A DNA stretch of 64,000 nucleotides from Podospora pseudocomata. Lineage: Eukaryota > Ascomycota > Sordariomycetes > Sordariales > Podosporaceae. The notes beneath the pieces are model-generated. The model did not search any database. It saw only the letters and a list, made by a program, of their open reading frames with translations, and was not told the DNA's origin. The translations under genes and the position numbers were made by a program. This document shows positions 1-12,253 of the stretch, in pieces (position 1 is the first letter of the stretch; each line of letters opens with the position of its first letter). The stretch lies in assembly GCF_035222375.1 (NCBI RefSeq), contig NC_085889.1, positions 1,612,001-1,676,000 of the forward strand, read 5' to 3'.

Positions 1-1962
1 GCTCAAAGTACTCTCTCTGCTGCACGTACGATCCAATCCGTCCCTGGCGCCAGCAGTCGACGAAGACACCAGCAAGTCAGGAGGCACCTCATTGTCACTC
101 TCCTCAGTTCTGTGCCCATCCTCGACACCGTGCACGCCAACGAGGTTCTTTCCCTCGGCTGATTCAGATGATGATGACGACGACGACTTGAAGCGGATGG
201 CGGAGCGTTGTAACCCTGAGCTACCAGAGATTGACCTCCCCAGATGCGGTGTCGAGCCCCCCTCTCCGTCCACATCCCTCTCGTCGTCCGAACCGTCCTG
301 TACTTCCAAGCCGCCGGCTCGTAATCCCTTCACCAAGAGTCCTTTTGCGAGCTCGAGTGCCTCCACCTCGGCGCCAATGGCACAGATCAAGAGATTCCAC
401 CCATTCTCCTCCACCAACCGGAGCTTCCCCTCCATATCAGCTATGACACCCTTCATGTCACCAAGCACGTCCGACATGGCCTTGACCCACTCCCGATTCG
501 CCTCGTCGTTATCGTGTTTGCCTGCCCAGTGTTTCATTACCGCTGCCACGCTCAACTCAAACTTGTCCACCAATTGCAACGTCTCCCTCCACACTTCCAC
601 ACCCTCTTCCAAGGCTAACCGTTCCCTATCAACATCAGCTTTCCTCGCCGTGAGCAATGCAACCTCGCCCTCCCACCACTCCTTGGCCATCTCAGGCGTC
701 CTCCTCTCCGGTCTTAGCCTCAGAAACTCCAATCCTGATAAATGCGATCCCCTATCCACTGGTTGACCAGGCCCAATCACACCCTCCAAGTCCAGTGGTT
801 TGACACTGGGTCTCGTCAGGATCCCGCCCAGGTTCCCATCCACATCCTTCAGAGCCCCACGATAGCCACTCAGACCTGCGTCCCTCTTGCTCTCCACATC
901 GGCCACCTTGGCATCCAGGTACCTTTTTCTGTTCCGCAACCCAACCAGCCTCTCTTCCAACTCTTTTATCTCACTTACCACATTACTCCGTTCTTCTGTC
1001 AGCTCCCTGATCTCCTGTGCAAGAGGCTCCTCTTCATCTTGTTCGATCTTCTCCAACTCGCCGGTGATCTCCTTCCGTTGCCGGCATAGCTTCCGCAGCT
1101 GGGCAAGAGCACGCTTCCTCGTTGACAGAGCGGCAGTCAGATTGGCGTCCTCCTCTGCTTTTAGATCTGCCAGGAGTGTCATGTGCCTAGCAAGTCCTGT
1201 GCGAGCTTCGCGTATAGACGGACGCTTCTTCTTGGGTTGTCTCACCGGTATCACTTGTCCCGTGTGTGTTGTTGTAGTCTGAGCAAAGCTTACCTGGCGT
1301 GCTGTAGACATGGAAGTGGTGCTAGCGTGTAATGTGCTTGTAGGGGTGGTGCTTGCATCACTGGCCTGAGGGCTTCCTGTAGACCCTGCTCTCCCAACTT
1401 GGGCTGATAGGCACGCTGACTGGACATCCAGGATATTCTGGAGCTCCTTCTGAAGCTGGCGTTCCCGGTGGTGAAGGTTGCGCCACACTGCATCCGGCTC
1501 ATACTCGTTGTATTTTACCGCATCACGCCCTCTTGTGTGGGCTGAGGAGCCGTCCTGGCGGTCGAATAGTACGCTGCCAACATTCCGAGCAATAGATGCC
1601 GCTGTGTCAAACGGGCGGTATGACTGTGGCTCTTCCTCATCCCTATAGAGTATCCGGGACGTGGCGACGGGGGGAGGAGGACCGTGGAAGAGAACCGGGG
1701 CGTTGGGCTTGGATTTGGAAGCCGAACCAACACTACTAGCCCGATCGCTCGTGCTATGGTCGATCGATGGCGAGATTTGTCTGCGATGTCGGGAGCCCTC
1801 GGAGGGTAACAAGCTGTCATCAGGTCGTGGTGACAGGTCATCCATATCGTACTCGCTCGGCTTCTTGCGGATGGTGGGGCTTATTGGGTTGTGGAAAGGG
1901 ATGCCGGGGCTTTCGGAACGGGACAGTGAGAGACGGGGAAGGAACGTAGATCTGAACGTCAT
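1..1962 (-). CDS. Atg28-like coiled-coil protein, 3' end off the window
   Basis: The minus strand is open without a stop from an ATG at 1962 to base 1, giving 654 codons in one exon. The gene continues beyond the left edge. The N-terminus (MTFRSTFLPRLSLSRSESPG) and a following SPTIRKKPSEYDMDDLSPRP stretch resemble filamentous-fungal Atg28 as I remember it; this is recall, not a search. Residues about 245-360 are a charged, heptad-like coiled coil (KAEEDANLTAALSTRKRALA onward). A second helical region (about 430-560) precedes an acidic/serine-rich tail. Atg28 in Pichia acts in pexophagy and autophagy as a scaffold bound to Atg17/Atg35. Plus-strand open frames over this stretch are antisense shadows. 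A TATA-like run at 2131-2140 would give a leader of about 150 nt. The Atg28 assignment is tentative; a coiled-coil protein is clear. Confidence 0.55.
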   Translation of the reverse strand, partial: MTFRSTFLPRLSLSRSESPGIPFHNPISPTIRKKPSEYDMDDLSPRPDDSLLPSEGSRHRRQISPSIDHSTSDRASSVGSASKSKPNAPVLFHGPPPPVATSRILYRDEEEPQSYRPFDTAASIARNVGSVLFDRQDGSSAHTRGRDAVKYNEYEPDAVWRNLHHRERQLQKELQNILDVQSACLSAQVGRAGSTGSPQASDASTTPTSTLHASTTSMSTARQVSFAQTTTTHTGQVIPVRQPKKKRPSIREARTGLARHMTLLADLKAEEDANLTAALSTRKRALAQLRKLCRQRKEITGELEKIEQDEEEPLAQEIRELTEERSNVVSEIKELEERLVGLRNRKRYLDAKVADVESKRDAGLSGYRGALKDVDGNLGGILTRPSVKPLDLEGVIGPGQPVDRGSHLSGLEFLRLRPERRTPEMAKEWWEGEVALLTARKADVDRERLALEEGVEVWRETLQLVDKFELSVAAVMKHWAGKHDNDEANREWVKAMSDVLGDMKGVIADMEGKLRLVEENGWNLLICAIGAEVEALELAKGLLVKGLRAGGLEVQDGSDDERDVDGEGGSTPHLGRSISGSSGLQRSAIRFKSSSSSSSESAEGKNLVGVHGVEDGHRTEESDNEVPPDLLVSSSTAGARDGLDRTCSRESTLS

Positions 1963-2955
1963 GTTGGCGCCTTCGTGTTTGCTATCTGTGTTGACATACT
2001 AGCGGTTCAGGAGGTTAGCTTCCACCAAAGACATCGAAGGCGTTGCAGAGGGCGTTCGTGGTGGGGAGGTACCGTACCAGTATGCTTGCCCGACATTGGA
2101 TGGCGCGTTGAGGTATTCAGTTGCAGATGTCTATATATATGTCGGTTGATGCTCCAAGAGTACTGAATACGTCGACGGTGTTTCCGAGAGAGCAAGGTGG
2201 AGAGTGTTTGTCTGCCCGTCCCAAGATTGGGATAATAATCCATGCCTGGATGGATGTTTGGAGTGTCAAGTGTTCACAAGAGCTGTGGCATGTGCCTCTG
2301 CCCACTGAGACCTGCAGCTCCAGCGCGTCTGCTGATTGGCTGTGCTGGCCCAACCTGACATGTCCTTGCGCAACGTCACTGTGGGCCTGACTTCTAGCAG
2401 GAACAACCCTAACCCCTCTGGCATTGTTGACCAAAACTCCCAAAACTGACATGCCATGAGCCTGCTTGTCAGGTCAGAAGCTTGCTATAGGTAGGCCTCG
2501 TCAATTGTCCTACAGTTCATCTTTCTCTCCGATTGGGTTGTAATGCTTCAACGGCTCTATGTGAGTAACACAGCATGGCCACTACACAAGGCCTTCACTT
2601 GGCGTAGATCAAGGCGACTCTCGAGGCGACCGCCTCTTCACAACCAGACGCACCATCAAAGAATCCTGATTGACACACCAACCGAAATGAACCATCGACC
2701 GCAACATACATAGCACCCATAGTGATGGCAACACATTCTCTTCGAAAGCCTTCAACCTGACAATCCGAGAGCACCAAGTAGCCCCTCATTGGCCAGCACG
2801 CCGTCTTGGCCCCACAAACACCGCCCAACAGCTTCGGCGCCTGTTAGTCTTCGTGGGCAGTGCTCGACTACTGTCATTATGGCTGCCTGAAAGCTGCGAG
2901 AGACATCTCATCGCTCTCGTAGTGAAGAAGATGACAATCGCCGCTCGTTTACACA
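1963..2955. other. Divergent intergenic region
   Basis: This holds the promoters of two diverging genes. The only clear element is a TATA-like alternating AT run at 2131-2140, placed suitably for the minus-strand gene starting at 1962. Short open frames here lack domain or codon evidence. Confidence 0.5.
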
Positions 2956-5900
2956 ATGACTTGGTTTTTACAGTACTCAGTTCGGCCTGAAACGATACTG
3001 ACGATACTCGCCGTGGCCATCTCCGTGGACCAATTTGTCACCATCGTAGCGACTACTGGAGTGGTCGTTCTATCTTTGTGTTTCTGGCTACATATAATTG
3101 GGCTCTCGTCGGACTTCTTCCCGACCTTGGGCCAGCATGCGCGGCTTCAACCTGACTCTTTCTCACAGGAGCACCTCTCTCAGCACCAAATCGAGGAAGA
3201 GGACTTACAGCCAAAGGCGGTGGGCGAAGAAATAAAATCAAGGGAAGAGTTGTCTTCGACACCAGTCGGGGGAAGCTCAGTGAGTTGTTCTGACTCAAGA
3301 AGTCAGTCAGAGAGTGAAGCTCTGGAGGAGCAGGCAGTGGAGCAAGGCTACCTTGGAAAAGTCCCAGCTGAGTACAATCTACCAGAGGACGATGTTAAAG
3401 GATCAGTATGAGATCGTCCACATGCTTCCCACCATAATGCTTCTGCTGACTACCTGCGCAGTTGGAAGTGCCCTTCTGGTTTTTGAACTACAACCTGAAG
3501 ACAACGAGTGAGCTTGCCAACCACATGCCCAAAATAATCATCAAGGAAGACGCGCCAGATACAGCATACGATGAGGATGCCGTTTTTGAAATCAAATCAG
3601 CTGTGTACAACAACCTTTGGTCTGTATTGTCAAACCCAAGCCAGACGTGGGAGTCAGCAAACGAAGAGAATGTGCCCTTCTTCAGGAAGGCGACCCTTCT
3701 CCTGACCGCGATTAACACCATGTACGGGGCTCGAGGTCACCGCGCCTTCTTTGAAGCTGTCGTCGAACAGTTTGCCACTGACATTGGGGCTGATCTTATC
3801 GCACTGGACATTGAGGATGTTTTGGACTTGGGTGAGTACTGGTTAAATGGACCAGAAAGTCGGGGCTGTGTACGGGAAGGCAAAAGGGACAGGCCGCTGT
3901 TGTTCGCACATACATTGCTCGACGTTCCAGACCAGAGGACATTCAGGCACGGTACCGGTAGCGCCACGCCTGAGCGTCGACCATTGATCATACACATTCC
4001 AGATGTTCACCACTTCGACATACCCGACGATAATGACCTCCAAGGCAGCCCAAGATGGTTCGACTTCGCCGACATCAAAGAAATACTCGACGTGATACAG
4101 CTAGCCATCATCAATCAAGCGGGAGTGAACGGTGCCACCTTGCTTGTGCTTTCGAGTCGCTATTACACCACATCCCACAGAGACACTGACATTCCCCTCG
4201 TACACGCGCTTCTTGAGGCCGAAGAGGACATAACACTGGTGCCACTGAAAACTCCAAGCCAGGTCAAACTGCTTGAAGAAGGACTTCCCAACTGCGATCG
4301 TCATCTTCGCATAAACATCCGTTCATTCCAGCGACAGATAAGGGCCACTATCGGGGACTTTACTTCGCCGCTATTGCAGCCTCACACGGCATGGGAGTTC
4401 ATCAATGACTGCGAGACATCGACGAGGTTTTGCCTCGGGCACCGGCAACATGGGGAAATCATATCAGTTGGGAAGAAAGTTGCGCTTCAAGTCGGAAGAC
4501 ATGGAAGCGTCACTGCCGATCACATTCGACAATCACTTATTGCAGTGGCCTCGCACGGAGAAATGCTAAAAGATTGGGACATTGAGAGTAGTGTTGATGA
4601 CGTCCAGTCGCGCTGGGCTCAATTTTCGCCACATATTAGACAAAAGCTCGAGCAAGCTGAGAACGGGAATAATGACGCTGAGAAACAATTATTGGATCTT
4701 GTTGTTGATCCCGGTTCGTCACCACCGGCGTTGGGGTCCTTGACTGCTCTGAGGCTAACATCGCAACAGGGTCGGTCATGCACGGATGGTCGAATATCCA
4801 GCTCGATTTGGACACGAAGGATGCCATCGCCCAGTTGATTCACCAGGCAACAGGGACTATTTCGTCCAATCTCCGGTCCGGAATCCTCACAAATGCCAAA
4901 GTCGGCGGTGCTCTACTCTACGGCCCCCCAGGGACAGGCAAGACTCATCTAGCAAGAGTGCTGGCCCACGAGTACGAGCTGGTCATGCTTTCGGTATCTT
5001 CGGCCGACATTGAGTCGAGTCGTGTGGGTGAAACGGAAAAGACCATCCAAAACCTCTTCAGTCTAGCTCGCAAACTCCATCCAAGCATCATTTTCATCGA
5101 CGAAGCGGACTCCCTCCTAAAGCGCAGGGAACCACACGACCACACGTGGGAGCGTGCTCGGCTGAACCAATTCCTTGCCGAAATGGATGGTCTCAAACAG
5201 GACATGAACTCGCCGTTTGTTATCCTGGCCACCAACCTTCCACAAGCACTTGATGACGCCGTTCTCCGTCGCGTTCCTGCAAGATTGTTCATGGGCTTAC
5301 CGCGGGCGCGGGCGAGGCGAGAAATTCTTGCAATCTGCCTCCGCGAAGACGTTGTTGCAGACGACGTGAACGTTGATGACCTTGTACGACGCACCAAGGG
5401 TTATACAGGCTCCGACTTGCATACTCTGTGTGTCCAGGCTGCTCTGATCTCAGCGGCCGAATCCCAAGCGTCGATGTCTGTTAACAACATGACCAGGCTT
5501 AGTAGCATACAGCGAGTTCACTTTGAAAAGGCACTGAGGCGATCAGCACCTACGAGCACTGGACACGCACTGGCTGCGATCCGGGAATTTGCAAAAGCAA
5601 GTGACCCACAAGCATTGGCTCAGTTTACAGCGCCTGACAATGATGAGGTAGAACAAGCATCGACATCGGCAGAGCCTTCGTTGCCGCGCCAGAAGACGGG
5701 AATCACGACCGGTACATTGACACCTCCGGATCAAAGTATTGACAACGTAGGAGATTCGGGGTCTGTGACAGAGGGTGAAGCCACTTCTGACTTTGCATCG
5801 CCTGAGTTCGGAGTCCCAGAAGCTCCAACATCACATAAAACAACCTCTGCCTTGGGGCCGCTTTACACACCCCTGAAAAGCAACAGCCGACAAATCAGAG

Positions 5901-8139
5901 TGCTATCCATCACGCCACAGTCACCCAAAACTGAGGACAGTTGGATAGAGTGCAGGCTTGAGACGGTCGACCTTGATGACATGGAGGTGTGGTACCACGA
6001 GCTGCGGACCATACTCCAAGCGAACGATGGCGAGTTCCCATTTGATGTGACCAGAACACCTCCGGCATGGATTCTAGCGACAGCTGCAAACGAGCTGGCC
6101 AAGGAACAACCAAAAGATACTGAGATGCACTGGGCATATGTTTTGGAAAAGTTCAACTCGATCCCTGAGCTGAAGACGTTGAAATCAGACGTACCATTCG
6201 AAAGGTTGACAAGGTGGACAGAGTTCGCTCCGAGATATGAATGGGGGGACTACATAGCTATGAGTTATACCTGGGTGAGCACTGTCATCGTCGTCAGCTA
6301 TGCTGTATTACGCTGACACCTTTATCTCAGGGACCTCCCGAACCTTCTCACACCATCTTGGTGAATAATCACGAGGTACAAGTTGGTGGCAACCTTTACC
6401 AGATGCTTTTGAGGCTCAGGAAGTCAGTAGAGGTCAAACAGTCACATCTCAAGGTCTGGATTGATGCCCTCTGCATCAACCAAAATGACGACAAAGAAAA
6501 GGAGACCGAGGTGCAAAAGATGGATGTGATATACAGCATGGCTCTGGCAGTTCGAGGGTGGATAGGTGCCCCGTCCTCGGCAACACCAGGGTCCCCTTTT
6601 GACACCGCTTACACATTGGTGCGACAGTGGTTCAGTCAGCATCAGGGAATCCCCAAGTCTTACATTTCCGACCCCACACTATACCCTCAGTCACTACTTC
6701 GGTCGTTGCGAACTGTGGCCTTTGAGCTCATCAGACTGCCGTACTGGAGTCGCACTTGGATCACACAGGAGATTGCGCTCGCTAATTCTGTTTGTTTTTG
6801 GTACGGTGATGACTACCTCTTTGTACCCGGAGAGATAAAGCGAGCGCTCGAACCGTTTGTCGACTTTAGCTCGGCACTCAATCAGCCATCAGACTTGCAC
6901 TTTATGTGGGATGACGGTGAGCTTGACTCCAGCTCTGATCTCCCCTCGATCCAGGAACAACGGATGTTGTCTCAGCACGTTCATCGAATCTTTGTCAAGT
7001 TTGACCTTCGGGAGCTCCCCAGGGTTAATAACACCGGACTTCTCATCACGATTTTGACTTTGGCCCAAGCATCCGCCGCCACCGATTCGCGCGACAAAGT
7101 CTATGGAACACTGGCCCTGCTCCCCCTCTCCATCAGAGACAGTGTCAAACCCAGCTATGCTGAATTTTATGCGGCACTCGATGCTTACGCAGACTTTGCT
7201 AAAGCCTGTATCCTCGGCCTGGGCGATCTATCAATATGGACCTACCTAACCCGGTTACAGCCCCGTCCAGGGGGTAGCTCTCTACCGAGCTGGGCCATCG
7301 ATCTCAGTAGTGAGGCGGACGATGCTTTAGTTCAAGAACGTACGACCCCACCTTCACGTCCTGGTTCCCGCTTCAACGCCAACGCGGGAAAACAACAGTG
7401 TCCTGCCTTTTCTCACGACGGACGCATCATGTATTGCGAGGGACTGATCATCGACTCCATTGACACTTTGACGATGTCGCCCTCGCGCGCAAGGGAAATC
7501 ACATTACAGGATTCGTATTTCAACCCGTTGTCTTCAGTGACCAACCCCCCCGCTGCCCCGTCGAACATGCCCAACGAAGACGCCAGGACGGCTTTAGCAC
7601 GCGTGCTGCACGCAGAACCCGAGTATGATATATCCAATCCAAGCTGTCTCCTCAATCTGGCCTGGGGTCTAAAGGAAGATCGTCCGCCAGACGGGCTCAA
7701 CTGGCAAAGACTGGAAGCCAACATCAAGGACGCTTCTGAACTAGCTCACGCCCACATGTCCTTGTTGTGGTGGCGCACCCTTCTCCACGCCAACCTCGAC
7801 TTTATGATCAAAGGGTGCCCACTGCACAGCTACTTTTCTTCAGGTGCGGCACAAGAGTTCCAACCACACGACTACACGTACCAGGATCTATCTCAGACAT
7901 CTTATCGAAGACTTTGCATGACTTCGAATGGTCAGGTTGGGACGGTGCCAGGTCTGGCCCAAGCCGGCGACAAGATTGTCGTTCTCTTTGCTTGCCAAAA
8001 GCCGGTGGTGGTTCGCCCCAAGGGGAAGCATTACGAGTTCATCGGCACCTGTTTTGTGGACGGGCTCATGAAGGGGGAGGCCGTGGCTGATATGGAAAGC
8101 GGGGGCAAGCTCAATCCTGAGATGCTTTCTTTTTGTTAG
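2956..8139 (+). CDS. AAA ATPase fused to a HET domain (1671 aa, four exons)
   Basis: Exons 2956-3405, 3462-4713, 4770-6274 and 6331-8139 join in frame to 1671 residues. Introns are 56, 56 and 56 nt (GTATGA, GTTCGT, GTGAGC donors). Residues about 14-50 are hydrophobic, a likely membrane anchor. Residues 160-560 are an undefined region. A meiotic-clade (ATAD1/Msp1-like) AAA module follows, with Walker A GPPGTGKT at 619-626, Walker B IIFIDEAD at 674-681 and an AAA+ lid. After an acidic/Ser linker, a HET domain begins near 1062: YIAMSYTWG is formed exactly across the last splice junction, and WIDALCINQ starts at 1112. HET domains trigger heterokaryon-incompatibility cell death in fungi. AAA proteins of this clade unfold or extract membrane proteins. 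I infer a membrane-anchored sensor/effector. The join could be a misread of two genes, but the intron restores the HET motif precisely, which argues for one protein. Confidence 0.82.
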
Positions 8140-8164
8140 GTATTACTTCTTCCTAGTAAACTCG

Positions 8165-9318
8165 TTACAAAATCCCCCCCTCGCTCCACCCCTCCCAATC
8201 CTGCTCCCAGTCAACATCCACCATCTCCTCATCAGCATCAATTGCCAACCTCGCCATCAGATCCCCCAGCTCCTCGGCCAACTGCTCGTCAAAATCAACA
8301 TAAACATCCATATCCTCCACCCCATACCTCGCACTAAACTCCTCCAGAATACTTCTCCCCTGTTCGGTTCTCTCGTCAGCCAAAAGATCAACATGCACCG
8401 CCCCTTCAATCCCGCCAAAATACTCCTTTCGCGTCTGCCCATCTTCATTCTCCTCCAACCAAGCGGTAAACTCGTCCACCACCCTTACAAGCTCGCTTCT
8501 CCCCCTCGCGGAGTTCATCCACCCTATTTTGACCCCGTGCTCCCTGTCCCAGAATCTAGCCTCAACAGTCATCAACACCAAACCATGAAGGACCTTCCCG
8601 GTGACACGTCCAAACCACGCCTCGGGTTGGTGTGCGATAACCTCCTCCCAGAATAAACTCTGATCTTCCAGGCTGCGCATTTTCTATTGGCCATCAGCAT
8701 CGTTCTGTTTCCAGTCTGGTTTGATCTCACCATCCCCTCCCCTTTCAAAACCCCCAACCCAGCCTCAAAAACAGAGACCAATCCCCTCTCTACCACTTTT
8801 TTGTCCAGCTCGTTGGCCCCCGCGCCGAATGCGTGCAGGAGAGCCCTTCTTTCACGTCCCTCCAGGCCGGCTAACCTCCTTTCTAGCTTTCGGCTGTGCC
8901 GGTTTCGGGTTTCGCGCACCGGCCAGGAGAAGCCGATTTTGGGGAGCAGTTTTCGAAGGGATGCTGGTGGGCGTTTGGCCTTTTCTGCTGACAAGGCCTT
9001 ACTGGTCTGTACCGGCGGGGTGGATGGCTGAGCAGCGGCACGACGAGGTGGTGATGTGGGAGGGGAAAAGGGGGGGAGGCTCATCGCTGAGCACCGCCTA
9101 GCAAGTGGCATCCTTTCCGACGGCGGCAACTCTTTTTTTCGGCTTTGACAGAGAGAATAAAGCTGGGAAGATGTCGTTTTCGTATTCCTTAGACACCGCC
9201 TCTGTCTCGGCAAGCTCGATCTGGAGGTTGCTGTCGGCAAACAGCCAAGTCTCCTCCTCTTTCTCGGGCGGGGGTTCACAGGCCTGCCATCATCTTCCCC
9301 ATTCCCACCACCACCACC

Positions 9319-9352
<34 letters not shown>

Positions 9353-9438
9353 TCTCCATCATTATCATCATTGTCATCATCATCACGGTGTCGAGGTTCT
9401 GAAAACCGGCCGAGCGGAACAGCAACTTCCTGAGCCAT
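8165..9438 (-). CDS. Unknown protein with Asp/Gly run
   Basis: The start is taken at the ATG at 9438 (MAQEVAVPLGRFSEPRHR), downstream of a TATA-like run at about 9602-9610. A low-complexity Asp run and then a Gly run follow, encoded by GAT/GGT repeats near 9305-9370. One intron is well supported: 8684-8730 (GTGAGA donor, GCTGATG branch, CAATAG acceptor), joining ...LGVLKGEGM to KMRSLEDQSLFWEEV. The C-terminal 170 residues are acidic and look like normal protein (ARFWDREHGVKIGW, FTAWLEENEDGQ). Between 9100 and 9290 the downstream frame is Arg-rich, while another frame reads more naturally (ADSNLQIELAETEAVSKEYE), so one or two extra introns probably lie there and the exact exon plan is open. 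I do not recognise the family. The 3' coding end is very G-rich. Confidence 0.55.
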
Positions 9439-9945
9439 ACCTATCTGAGTCCAGCTTGAATTGGACGGCGAGCAGAGGGGAGACACAAAATAGTCGATCC
9501 GGTGGTCCAGGTAGGAGCAGGAAGCTGAAACAGGTAGCAAGCAGGACGAACAACCAAAAAGTCTCTCCACGACAATACCCAACTCCCGAGAAACGACAGC
9601 TACATATATACCCAACCCAACCAAACATGTCTCACATTCAACAATGCCAACCCCCCCAGAAAGAAAGGCCTTGTTACCCATCAGCAACAAAGCATTGGTT
9701 TTGCCTGTACTGATGGAAGGCTTCAGTGGGCACCAGATACTGCTAGACCTCAACAATGGTTCATTCAGCCCACAACTGCCTTGTACAAAATCTGCGAAAC
9801 GATACAGCCCTACTCACACAGAGCCTTTACCCCTCCTTGCATGTTCCGCCACAATGTAGCACTACCTGCATAGTCATTGACCAAAAAAAGGTCAAAAGGA
9901 AACTCAGTTTCTGAATCTTCAAACATTCTCACTCAGCCACTGCAC

Positions 9946-10016
9946 TGCGCCAGCCGCGAATCGAACGCGGGGCCCATCGATGGCAACGATGGATTTTACC
10001 ACTAAACCACTGGCGC
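9946..10016 (-). tRNA. tRNA-Gly (GCC)
   Basis: The reverse complement reads GCGCCAG...CTGGCGC-A with a 7-bp acceptor stem and a D arm GTTTAGTGG. The anticodon loop TTGCCAT has anticodon GCC, and the T arm is GCGTTCGATTCGC. The length is 71 nt without an intron, standard for eukaryotic tRNA-Gly. The final CCA is not encoded, as expected. Confidence 0.97.
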
Positions 10017-10314
10017 TATGAGGGATTTGATGTACTTGTTGGCATGGAAGAGAGCTTCATCACGTCTTCGCGGGTGTGGGGGGTACAAGGGCCGGAGTCT
10101 GGGATAGCCTCGCCCTGAAATGGAATATCACGCATGGTCATCCCGGACGTCCGTCTCAGCAAGTACGTAACTCACGGAACCGAGAAATACAGCAGCATCA
10201 ACTGAGGTCATGAATCTATTGGAGCCCAACCAGGCCCTTTTGGCAGAAAAAAACTACAAACTAGGTGCAAAAACCACATGCCGTCCCTTCATTATACGCC
10301 GTCCCAAAACCCGT
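10017..10314. other. Spacer between tRNA-Gly and the pyruvate kinase 3' end
   Basis: About 300 bases with no gene recognised. It should hold the pyruvate kinase 3' UTR (minus strand) and the 5' flank of the tRNA gene. Confidence 0.5.
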
Positions 10315-12253
10315 CTACTCCAGCTGGCCAATGCCGAGGTGGTCCACATCGGCCTTAACGATACGCAGAGTGTTTGTGTTGCCCATGCCGCCCTTCCAGC
10401 CCTGGACAACCACCACCGTCTCACCCTCGTTGAGAACACCCAAGTCGATAGCGTGGGTAAGACCCCACTTAATGCGGCGATCCACATCCTCCTGCCAGTT
10501 GACTTTGCTAAAGTCGGGCTTGGCCTCTGGGAAGGAGAATGGGTATACGCCGCGGTACAAGTGGGCATATCTCGAGGCCGACGCGTTCCGAGTGATCATG
10601 ATGATGGGGCAAACAGGGCGGTACTTGGAGATGAGGCGGGCAGAGACGCCCGAGGTGGAGAGAACGAAGATGGCCGAGGCGTTGAGGTCGAGAGACGTCC
10701 GGACAGCCGCCATGGCGCAAGACTCGACAATGGAGACGGGGCGCTTGACAAGGGCGCACAGCTCCTCGAAGTGGCTGACATATGGGATGGTGTTCTCGGC
10801 CTTGAGGCAGGCCTCGCTCATCTCACGGACAGCCTCGTTGGGGTAGCTACCCTTGGCTGTCTCACCGGAAAGCTAGGCGATGTTAGTGCCTGGGTGCAAA
10901 CAAGACATCTTTGCTGCAAACATACCATGACACAGTCGGCGCCGTCAGTAACTGCGTTGCCAACATCACTGATCTCGGCTCTGGTTGGCCTGGGGTTCTT
11001 GATCATGGACTCGAGCATCTGAGTGGCGCAAATGACGGGCTTGCCAGCAATGTTGCACATGGCAATGATCTTCTTCTGAGCGGCGAACACCTCGGCGGCG
11101 GGAATCTCGATACCGAGATCGCCACGGGCAACCATCACACCGTCGGTCTCCTCGAGAATCTCGGCAAAGTTGTTGAGACCTTGTCTGTTCTCAATCTTGG
11201 CAATGATCTGAATGTGCTTGCCCTCCTCGCCGAGGACCTCACGAATGTCCTTGATGTCTTGCCCTCTGCGGATGAAAGCTGTGGCAAATCAAAAAAATTA
11301 GCACATGTCGTTACAGCCAGCCATGGGCGTCCATACAAGCAAAGACCATGTCGACATTGTTCTTGACGCCGAACAGGAGATCGGCTTTGTCCTTCTCGGA
11401 GAGGGCGGGCAGATCGACATCGGTGTTGGGCAGGTTGACACCCTTGCGGGAAGAGATGAAACCATTGTTGCGCGCCTGAACCTTGATGGTCTTGTCGTCG
11501 ACAATCTCGAGCACATCGAACGCCAAGACACCGTCATCGACGTAAATAATGCGGCCTGGGGAGATGACCTTGGTGATGTTCTTGTAGTCGACGTACCTGG
11601 TGGCAGTGTCAGTTTAGGAGGTTCGTGGGGAGTGAATCGGGGGAGCTTACATGTTCTCGGTGGTGCAGGCCGTGGCATACTTCTCATCGGTGGTGATGTT
11701 CAAGATGGCGCCGGCGGAGATGGGGAGATCGGCATCGTTGACGGTGTTGCCGGTACGGATCTCGGGGCCCTTGGTGTCGAGGGCGATGGCGACCTGACGG
11801 CCCTTCTGGGCCTTCTCGGCAGCGCGAGCATTGTCAATGACAGACTCTGCAGTCACAGACTGTTAGCACCGACGATCACAGGAAGACAAGACTTGTGCCA
11901 AGCATCCGTGGATGGCCAGGCGGTGGTGTCTGCGGGTCGCCCAGGTGGAGCCAGGGAAAGCTGGACCTGAGCGGACCTCGCGACCTCTCCACCAAAGCGC
12001 ATCATCGAGGCATGGATAGCGCAGGGAACATACGGTGGTACTCGTAGCTGCCGTGGGAGAAGTTCATGCGCACCACGTTGAGGCCAGCCTCGCGGAGCTT
12101 GTTGATGGCCTCAACAGAGTTCGTCTTGGGACCAATGGTGCAGATGATGGAGGTGCGGCGGAAGTTGCGGGCAGGCTGGAACGCGGTATCGAGCTGCGAG
12201 AGCCATTCGATCTTGCCCCCCAAGTTGAGGTGGTCGAGAGCTGTGTTGACCAT
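10315..12253 (-). CDS. pyk1: Pyruvate kinase (528 aa, five exons)
   Basis: This is the last step of glycolysis, phosphoenolpyruvate + ADP to pyruvate + ATP, in the cytosol. Exons on the minus strand are 12253-12034, 11846-11651, 11596-11337, 11278-10926 and 10872-10315, totalling 1587 nt and 528 residues, the usual fungal length. The start [20 protein letters not shown] matches fungal pyruvate kinases. Family blocks visible include [51 protein letters not shown], the Mg/PEP site region [28 protein letters not shown], and the K+/ADP region. Each splice junction restores a conserved block ([38 protein letters not shown]). An in-frame upstream extension to 12640 is ignored because it has no family similarity and overlaps a purine-rich leader. 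The long open frames on the plus strand are antisense. Confidence 0.97.

Noticed and set aside
92-1282. Long plus-strand open frames (e.g. 92-766, 887-1282)
   Set aside because: They are antisense to the 654-codon Atg28-like frame, with Ser/Pro/Cys-rich shadow composition and no domain.
9105-9713. Plus-strand frame with a long poly-His
   Set aside because: The CAC/CAT repeat is the complement of the Asp/Gly repeat; the minus strand has the better start, TATA-like box and a supported intron.
10210-11970. Plus-strand frames of up to 270 codons
   Set aside because: They are antisense to the pyruvate kinase exons, whose identity is certain.
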